Shown here: positions 1 to 4,606 of the stretch, one piece after another
How positions within the stretch are numbered: the first letter of the stretch is position 1
Layout: each line of letters opens with the position of its first letter
Assembly (NCBI GenBank): GCA_903929925.1
Contig: CAIYWO010000205.1
Coordinates: forward strand, 1 to 5,893
DNA from: an uncultured beta proteobacterium
Lineage (GTDB): Bacteria > Pseudomonadota > Gammaproteobacteria > Burkholderiales > Burkholderiaceae_B
Length of the DNA: 5,893 bases
Direction of reading: 5' to 3'
Position numbers and translations under genes: made by a program
The notes under the pieces: model-generated
What the model saw: the letters and a program-made list of their open reading frames with translations, nothing else
The model's database searches: none
Told to the model about the DNA's origin: nothing

Positions 1-542
1 ACCAACAGCGCTACGAAAATGATGAGGATCACTTGAGGCAACATCACACTCGCGATAATTTGTTGTGCCATCTCATCACGCTTAATGGTGGTTTCGGCCA
101 CGCGTATCGTCGCACCACGCATATCAACAAGGTTTAGTTGTACGACGCGCACGGGATTATTTTCGATATGAGCATCGTAAAGTAGAACGTTGTTTCGAGA
201 GGTGAGCGTGTCAGAGGGTGCTGAAGGAATATCCTCGCCCGCAATGCGCTGTCCCCCCGAATCCAGAAGTTCAAAGAAAATTTTGTCTTGAGGATCTTGA
301 AGCAAAAGCCTACGAGCAACTTCGGGGAGGTCTAGGAAGATACCAGATTCATTTTTGCCTATCTGAAGGCTTAATTCGTGGCCGACCTCAATTAATGCCT
401 TGTCATAAGCATTTTTAGAAAAATGTCCCGCTAGTCCGAAGCTGACCGCCGTGTCGATGGCTAAGAGTGCGAGCAGTGGATACAGTAGCCACCGAAGGAG
501 CTGGGTGCGTAACAGTTGGCGGTTAGTTCGCTGGATCGACAA
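1..542 (-). CDS. TctE-like sensor histidine kinase, N-terminal part (cut by window edge)
   Basis: This is the N-terminal part of a membrane sensor kinase that would phosphorylate the response regulator encoded just upstream. The minus-strand frame is open for 180 codons from a TTG at 542 to the left edge. It shows a short basic N-terminus (RTNRQLLRTQ), a first membrane segment at about residues 14-36 (rich in LLRWLLYPLLALLA), a periplasmic domain of about 130 residues containing HFSKNAYDKAL, and a second membrane segment beginning near residue 165 (IIASVMLPQVILIIF). This arrangement matches the 2CSK_N sensor domain of TctE-type kinases. The HAMP, His-box and ATPase domains lie outside the window. 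No in-frame ATG occurs until about residue 141, so the start must be TTG 542 or GTG 557; I prefer TTG, with GGGATGGG upstream and a 20-base overlap with the regulator gene that suggests translational coupling. The ligand is unknown; tricarboxylates are the family precedent. Confidence 0.85.
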   Translation of the reverse strand, partial: MSIQRTNRQLLRTQLLRWLLYPLLALLAIDTAVSFGLAGHFSKNAYDKALIEVGHELSLQIGKNESGIFLDLPEVARRLLLQDPQDKIFFELLDSGGQRIAGEDIPSAPSDTLTSRNNVLLYDAHIENNPVRVVQLNLVDMRGATIRVAETTIKRDEMAQQIIASVMLPQVILIIFVALL

Positions 543-1191
543 GATAGCCCATCCCACGAATGGTGCGAATATCGCTACCGGTAGGCTCTAGCTTCTTGCG
601 AAGTCGATGTACGAGTACTTCAACCGCATTGCTAGCCATACCTTCTTCCCAGCCATATAGGTGGTCGATAATTTGCTGCTTCGTCACAACGCGCCCCACG
701 CGCATAAACAAAAGTTCTACTAACGCAAACTCTTTTGATGTCAGTTCCAGAGAGCGTTGCTCGCAATGCACGCGTCGTCCAACCAGATCAATTTGTAATC
801 GTCCATGGGTGAGCTCTAGACCTGCTGGGGTGTGGGCCCGTCTCAAAAGGGCCCGCACCCGTGCCTCTAGTTCAAATAAATGAAACGGCTTGGTCAAATA
901 GTCGTCCGCTCCCAAGTCAAGACCAGCGACCCGATCGGTGATGCTATCGCGTACGCTCAGCATCAGGACGGGCGTTTCGGAGCGTCGAGCGCGTAGGCGC
1001 CGTAAAACTTCTAGCCCATCGTAAATGGGCATCCCGATATCTAGAATCGCAAGATCATATTCGCCGGAGGACAACGCATCATCAGCCTGCCGCCCGTCGC
1101 GAACGGCATCTACCCGATGCGCGTTTTGTGAAAGCGTCCGAAAAACAGCGTCGGCGAGCATTTCGTCGTCTTCGGCAAGCAGTATGCGCAC
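523..1191 (-). CDS. OmpR/PhoB-family response regulator (TctD-like)
   Basis: This is a cytoplasmic DNA-binding response regulator of 222 residues, the usual length for TctD/QseB/PhoB-type proteins. The receiver domain (about 1-115) has the acidic pair D8-D9 in LLAEDDE, the phospho-acceptor D51 in LAILDIGMP, the switch serine S79 and the conserved lysine K101 in DDYLTKPF. The C-terminal winged helix (about 128-220) has LELTSKEFALVELL, a recognition helix around SNAVEVLVHRLRKKL (187-201) and the closing hairpin IRTIRGMGYLV. I start it at GTG 1191 because AAGGA lies nine bases upstream and the domain begins immediately (VRILLAEDDE). A longer reading from TTG 1260 would add 23 unconserved residues and is unlikely. 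Its end overlaps the start of the partner kinase. Being divergent from the dehydrogenase gene, it may bind the shared intergenic region, but that is inference. Confidence 0.95.
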   Translation of the reverse strand: MRILLAEDDEMLADAVFRTLSQNAHRVDAVRDGRQADDALSSGEYDLAILDIGMPIYDGLEVLRRLRARRSETPVLMLSVRDSITDRVAGLDLGADDYLTKPFHLFELEARVRALLRRAHTPAGLELTHGRLQIDLVGRRVHCEQRSLELTSKEFALVELLFMRVGRVVTKQQIIDHLYGWEEGMASNAVEVLVHRLRKKLEPTGSDIRTIRGMGYLVDPAN

Positions 1192-1200
1192 GCGGGTCGT

Positions 1201-1205
1201 TCCTT
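1201..1205 (-). promoter_or_regulatory. Ribosome binding site of the response regulator
   Basis: Read on the minus strand this is AAGGA, nine bases before GTG 1191. It decides the start of the response regulator in favour of GTG over the upstream TTG at 1260. Confidence 0.6.
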
Positions 1206-1301
1206 TTCTTCTGTTGGAATTCGGGCGATTATGACTGAAATTTGTCTTTATGAAACGCAATCCTCAGCCTAAGACGTAAGCATAGCGCCATATTGTCTAA
1301 G

Positions 1302-1313
1302 GTTGGCGCCAAC
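1302..1313. promoter_or_regulatory. Perfect 12-base palindrome, possible operator
   Basis: The sequence GTTGGCGCCAAC is identical on both strands. It lies in the intergenic region between the divergent response regulator and dehydrogenase genes, about 110 bases before the regulator start, and is followed by an A/T-rich tract (AACAAAATTTAATTTAAA). Such symmetry fits a site for a dimeric regulator. OmpR-type regulators usually bind direct repeats, so the binder need not be the neighbouring regulator. The symmetry is seen directly; the function is inferred. Confidence 0.35.
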
Positions 1314-1341
1314 AAAATTTAATTTAAAGCTGTAAGGTCAG

Positions 1342-1353
1342 GTGTCTCGACAC
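1342..1353. repeat. Short inverted repeat GTGTC-TC-GACAC
   Basis: Two five-base arms (GTGTC and GACAC) separated by two bases lie about 50-110 bases before the candidate dehydrogenase starts. The right arm overlaps the possible -35 element TCGACA, the position expected for a repressor site. The repeat is short enough to arise by chance. Confidence 0.3.
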
Positions 1354-1377
1354 ATCTAGGTGGAGTGAGGCTATAGT
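1347..1377 (+). promoter_or_regulatory. Possible sigma-70 promoter for the dehydrogenase gene
   Basis: TCGACA (1347-1352, five of six matches to the -35 consensus) and TATAGT (1372-1377, five of six to the -10 consensus) are 19 bases apart, slightly longer than ideal. An A/T-rich stretch (1311-1328) lies upstream. Transcription would begin near 1384. This is a pattern match only. Confidence 0.35.
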
Positions 1378-1452
1378 TTTGTTTCAAAGAAACGAGGTCT
1401 AATGCGCGCTGCACCCAGTGGTTGGGCGCATATTTCGCTGGGGGTAATGTTG

Positions 1453-2589
1453 ATGACCATGACTAATCGTGCTGATTTTGTAATTATCGGTGCAGGCATC
1501 GCAGGCGCCTCTGCGGCCTACTGGCTCGCACCGCACGGCAAAGTCGTGATCCTCGAGCGGGAGGCACATCCCGGGTTTCACTCGACTGGACGTTCGGCTG
1601 CGCTTTACATGGCGAGCTATGGCAATGCGCAGGTGCGTGCGCTGACGCTTGCAAGCCGAAAATTCTTTGATGCGCCACCACAGGGGTTTTCTGAGCACTT
1701 ACTGCTTAGCCCGCGAGGTGCATTGATGGTCGCCGAGCTAGGACAGGAGCAGATGCTCGAGGAGCATTGGGCTGTACTGGCACATATGAAGACTGGAGCG
1801 CGCCGGCTGACTCCTATGCAAGCTTGTGAGCTTTCTCCTGCACTGCGACAGGAGCGAATCGTCGATGCACTGATTGAATCTGACGCAGCTGATATGGATG
1901 TGAATGCGATTCATCAAGGCTATTTACGGGGAATGGCGTCACGAGGCGGCGAAGTGCGGGTAAATAGCGAAGTCATTGATTTAGTTCGGCACGCCGAGCA
2001 ATGGACGATCACAACAAAACGAAATGAAATTTGGCAGACGCCTATCGTGATCGATGCCGCAGGTGCCTGGGCGGATGAGATAGCCCAACTTGCTGGGGCG
2101 AACAGAGTGGGTTTGCAGCCGTGCCGTCGTTCTGCCTTACTCTTTCAGCCTGAGGGATTTGGCGATTTTTCAAAGTGGCCGATGACCTATGGTGCATCAG
2201 AGAACTGGTATTTCAAACCCGATGCCGGACAGGTGTTGGTTTCGCCAGCGAATGCAGACCCCGTGCCACCGCAAGACGTACAACCTGAAGAGTTAGACAT
2301 TGCCATCGCAATTGATCGCATTGAGTCCATCACGCGCTTCAAAATAAGGCGCCCGACCCATACGTGGGCTGGGTTGCGTTCGTTTGTGGAGGATCATGGT
2401 TTGGTGGGTGGCTTTGATGAGATTCAGCCAGGTTTCTTTTGGATAGCTGCTCAAGGCGGGTACGGTATTCAAACGTCACCCGCAATGGGTGAGGCGTGTG
2501 CTGCACTTGTTCGAGGCGTGCCGCTCCCTCCCGCCATTGCGGATTGGGGATTAACGAAAGAGATGCTCAGCGCGTCGAGACTTGATTGA
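1453..2589 (+). CDS. FAD-dependent D-amino-acid dehydrogenase-like oxidoreductase (DauA family)
   Basis: This is an FAD oxidoreductase of the DAO fold, expected to oxidise an amino or imino acid to a 2-oxo acid plus ammonia. Residues 10-20 carry the dinucleotide motif GAGIAG and ILERE follows near 33-37. The closest relative I recognise is Pseudomonas aeruginosa D-arginine dehydrogenase (375 residues; 378 here): shared blocks include HSTGRSAA, VQPEELDIA, TWAGLRSF and AAQGGYGIQTS. By recalled alignment, the carboxylate-binding arginines (R226, R309), lid tyrosines (Y56, Y253) and Q340 are kept. The positions of His48, Thr50 and Glu87 are Leu51, Met53 and Ala90, so D-Arg/D-Lys is a doubtful substrate. 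The start is uncertain. ATG 1453 has GGGGGT eight bases upstream and fits the family length. ATG 1402 has GAGGT at 1394-1398 and would add 17 unconserved residues; ATGs 1447 and 1459 are also possible. Confidence 0.88.
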   Translation: MTMTNRADFVIIGAGIAGASAAYWLAPHGKVVILEREAHPGFHSTGRSAALYMASYGNAQVRALTLASRKFFDAPPQGFSEHLLLSPRGALMVAELGQEQMLEEHWAVLAHMKTGARRLTPMQACELSPALRQERIVDALIESDAADMDVNAIHQGYLRGMASRGGEVRVNSEVIDLVRHAEQWTITTKRNEIWQTPIVIDAAGAWADEIAQLAGANRVGLQPCRRSALLFQPEGFGDFSKWPMTYGASENWYFKPDAGQVLVSPANADPVPPQDVQPEELDIAIAIDRIESITRFKIRRPTHTWAGLRSFVEDHGLVGGFDEIQPGFFWIAAQGGYGIQTSPAMGEACAALVRGVPLPPAIADWGLTKEMLSASRLD

Positions 2590-2626
2590 TTAGGACCGCT
2601 TGGTTCGCAATAGATCCATCAAGTCT
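2578..2626. terminator. Nested inverted repeat across the convergent gene junction, possible weak terminator
   Basis: AGACTTGAT (2578-2586) and ATCAAGTCT (2618-2626) are perfect nine-base complements. Inside the 31-base loop, GGACC (2593-2597) and GGTTC (2602-2606) can form a second five-pair stem with one G-U pair. The structure spans the touching stop codons of the dehydrogenase and DUF1275 genes. Neither strand has a proper T tract after it, so intrinsic termination would be weak at best. Confidence 0.25.
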
Positions 2627-3363
2627 TTCGCGATAGGTGGCAGCGAAATCAAAATTAAGAATCCCGCTAGGGGAACGGTGGTGATATAGCCAAAGCTTTT
2701 GAAAGAAATGGCCCCTACGATGCCACCGATCAAGAAGAGCGAAAAAATGATCAGATGAATTTTTAGTTTTTCGCGATCAGCGACGACGCGTTTTTGCGGC
2801 ATGGATGAATGATCTCTGTTCCAGTACAGCAGCCTCCCGATTTCAATCCCAATGTCGGTCACGACTCCTGTCATGTGCGTTGTACGGATTTCTGCTTTTG
2901 AAATCTTGGTCATGATGGCATTTTGTAATCCCATCACAAAACACAACACCAAGATAGTGGTCGGTACGAAAACCTCAACCAATATATTGAGTGAATAGCC
3001 GAGCACCCCAAACAAAAGCAGTAAAACAGCCTCGAGACATAAGGAGAGCGCAAATTCACTATGTAGATGTTTGCGTCTCGCCCAATTTATCAAGATTGCT
3101 GTGACGGCAGCGCCAGAAACAAAGCTAATTAGAAATGCGATGCCAGCCAGGACAATGCCGATCTCGCTGATGACGAGATCATCAGCAATACCCGAAATGA
3201 TGCCGGTCATATGGGAGGTGTAGCGTTGTCCAGCAAGAAAGCCGCCCGCGTTCACAGCACCGGCAACAAATGCCAGAATCCCTCCAAGGGCCCAGTTATT
3301 CTGTTTGTTACGAATCCGGTCGGTTAGGGTGACGGAAATAGTGGCGAATTGACGCAGACTCAA
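2590..3363 (-). CDS. DUF1275/YoaK-family integral membrane protein
   Basis: This is a 257-residue inner-membrane protein of the DUF1275 (YoaK) family, whose biochemical role is not established. About six hydrophobic segments can be seen, near residues 25-45, 64-93, 106-125, 132-152, 203-222 and 226-245. The family's repeated signature appears twice, as YTSHMTG (48-54) ahead of the second segment and RTTHMTGVVTDIG (160-172) after the fourth, consistent with an internal duplication of a three-helix unit. The start is TTG 3363: an in-frame TGA lies nine bases upstream, and the first internal methionine (residue 52) falls inside the signature. No clear ribosome binding site precedes it, so expression may be low. 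Its stop codon (2592-2590) directly touches the stop codon of the convergent dehydrogenase gene. It is divergent from the Bug receptor gene. Nothing in the sequence ties it functionally to either neighbour. Confidence 0.88.
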   Translation of the reverse strand: MSLRQFATISVTLTDRIRNKQNNWALGGILAFVAGAVNAGGFLAGQRYTSHMTGIISGIADDLVISEIGIVLAGIAFLISFVSGAAVTAILINWARRKHLHSEFALSLCLEAVLLLLFGVLGYSLNILVEVFVPTTILVLCFVMGLQNAIMTKISKAEIRTTHMTGVVTDIGIEIGRLLYWNRDHSSMPQKRVVADREKLKIHLIIFSLFLIGGIVGAISFKSFGYITTVPLAGFLILISLPPIAKDLMDLLRTKRS

Positions 3364-3599
3364 ATCGGTTCAACTTGTCTTTTAGTGGTTGGCGATAATC
3401 GGCCGGACTGGCTGTTGAGATCAAACGACAAAACGGGATCCAACCCAGTCAAGGTGCGCGCTTCACGCTCGATTGTATGGAAAATCTCTCGGTTTGTGTC
3501 GTGTGGCATATTCTCTGTATCCAAGTGCCCCAGACATACTAAACTTAGATCCTAACCAGCCTTCCTATATGAAGCCTCCAACTAAGCGTTGAATTGAAC
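3364..3599. other. Divergent intergenic region between the DUF1275 and Bug receptor genes
   Basis: These 236 bases should contain promoters for both flanking genes, but I find no pair of convincing -35 and -10 boxes on either strand. The main visible structure is the imperfect hairpin at 3403-3454. A short plus-strand reading frame crossing the region (3349-3555, TTG start) has no recognisable domain and no ribosome binding site and is not called. Confidence 0.5.
3403..3454. repeat. Long imperfect hairpin
   Basis: The left arm has GACTGG (3406-3411), GTTG (3414-3417) and GATC (3419-3422). The right arm has GATC (3437-3440), CAAC (3441-3444) and CCAGTC (3445-3450). Together they give 14 Watson-Crick pairs with two small bulges (3412-3413 and 3418) and a 14-base loop. 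CC (3403-3404) and GG (3453-3454) can add two outer pairs. No T tract follows on the plus strand. It may be a structured leader or a regulatory element; the role is unknown. Confidence 0.4.
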
Positions 3600-4580
3600 A
3601 TGAACCAATCATATGCCATGCGTCTTTTTTCTTTTGTATTTGGTCTGACGAGCCTTATGCTTTCTGGCAGCTTGCTAGCTGCATATCCAGAAAAGCCCAT
3701 TACGCTTGTTGTGCCTTACCCACCTGGCGGAGCGACGGACACGGTTGCCCGAAAGATCCAGGAGTCCATGTCGAAGTCCTTGGGTCAACCAGTCTTGGTC
3801 GAGAACAAGGCTGGTGCTGGGACGGCGATCGGGGCTGCTGCGGTTGCTAAAAGTGCGCCCGATGGATATACGCTTTTGATCTCGTCAAACACGACCTTTA
3901 CCGTCAATCCTGCACTTAAAAGCAAATTGCCGTTCGATCCAGTTAAAGATTTCGAAGGGATTGGTGTCATCGGTACCTCTCCCCTGGTGCTCATTGCGAA
4001 CCCAAAGGTACCAGCAAACAATTTGTCTGAGTTAATTGCTATCGCCAAGAAGGACCCGGGCAAACTGTCATTCGGTTCTTTTGGTAATGGCACAACAGCC
4101 CATATCGCTGGTGAAATGTTAAACGTCATGGCGGGCGTCAATATCGTGCACGTTCCTTATAAGGGTAGTGCCCCAGCTATGACGGATCTGATCGGTGGAC
4201 AAATTCCTTTGACGTTTGATACGAATGTGGCGTCTATGCCAATGATTGCTGCTGGGAAAGTAAAGGCCATCGCGGTGACTTCACTACAACGTTACCCTCA
4301 ATTGCCCAACACACCGACCATTGCCGAGTCGGGCTATCCAGGCTTCGAGATGGTTCCCTGGATTGTTGTGGTCGCACCCAAGGGCTTGCCGCCTGATATC
4401 CAAAGAAAACTATCTGCGGCGCTTGAAGACACACTCAAAAATAAGGAAATCAATGCTGAACTTGTGAAAACCGGTGTTGAAGTTCAATTTGAGCCAGGAT
4501 CTGCGTACGCTAAGCGCGTGGCGAAAGAATTGCCGCTTTTAAAAGAGTACGTTAAGAAAGCAAATATCCCAGTCGAATAA
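3600..4580 (+). CDS. Bug/TctC-family periplasmic solute-binding receptor
   Basis: This is a secreted substrate-binding protein of the tripartite tricarboxylate transporter (TTT) receptor family, 326 residues, normal for the family. A signal peptide occupies about residues 1-28 (basic MRLF, hydrophobic core, then GSLLAA before YPEKP), with no lipobox cysteine, so the product should be free in the periplasm. Hallmarks are YPEKPITLVVPYPPGGATD (29-47), the segment QPVLVENKAGAG (62-73), PDGYTLL (87-93), and VPYKGSAPAMTDLIGGQ (185-201). Such receptors bind small carboxylates or similar ligands between two lobes; the ligand here cannot be read off. I start it at ATG 3600; TTG 3594 and ATG 3618 are alternatives, and none has a good ribosome binding site. 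No TctA or TctB gene is in the window. The purine permease gene begins 26 bases downstream, so the two are probably co-transcribed. Confidence 0.95.
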   Translation: MNQSYAMRLFSFVFGLTSLMLSGSLLAAYPEKPITLVVPYPPGGATDTVARKIQESMSKSLGQPVLVENKAGAGTAIGAAAVAKSAPDGYTLLISSNTTFTVNPALKSKLPFDPVKDFEGIGVIGTSPLVLIANPKVPANNLSELIAIAKKDPGKLSFGSFGNGTTAHIAGEMLNVMAGVNIVHVPYKGSAPAMTDLIGGQIPLTFDTNVASMPMIAAGKVKAIAVTSLQRYPQLPNTPTIAESGYPGFEMVPWIVVVAPKGLPPDIQRKLSAALEDTLKNKEINAELVKTGVEVQFEPGSAYAKRVAKELPLLKEYVKKANIPVE

Positions 4581-4593
4581 GAATCTAATCACC

Positions 4594-4600
4594 AAAGGAG
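4594..4600 (+). promoter_or_regulatory. Strong ribosome binding site of the permease gene
   Basis: AAAGGAG lies six bases before ATG 4607, a near-ideal Shine-Dalgarno sequence. It fixes the permease start and contrasts with the weak site before the upstream receptor gene. Confidence 0.8.
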
Positions 4601-4606
4601 TCGCTC

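Noticed and set aside
134..319. Short minus-strand frame within the kinase region, and an overlapping plus-strand frame at 218-418
   Set aside because: A different minus-strand frame there encodes a clear sensor-kinase membrane segment and periplasmic domain.
1192..1260. Upstream extension of the response regulator from TTG 1260
   Set aside because: It would add 23 residues before the canonical receiver start, and GTG 1191 has a good ribosome binding site.
1402..1452. N-terminal extension of the dehydrogenase from ATG 1402
   Set aside because: GAGGT at 1394-1398 makes it possible, but the 17 extra residues lie outside the family domain and the shorter start gives the family length. It is kept as an alternative only.
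3400..3470. Possible tRNA or tRNA remnant, suggested by GGATCCAACCC, which resembles a reversed T arm
   Set aside because: The invariant TTCRA T-loop bases are missing, and no anticodon arm or acceptor stem can be paired on either strand.
3349..3555. A 68-codon plus-strand reading frame from a TTG across the divergent region
   Set aside because: It overlaps the start of the DUF1275 gene, has no ribosome binding site, no recognisable domain and an unnatural composition rich in Arg and Ser.
3785..4141. Open minus-strand frame inside the receptor gene, and similar ones inside the permease gene (4624-5064, 5125-5463)
   Set aside because: These are antisense shadows of strongly recognisable genes; they show no domain.
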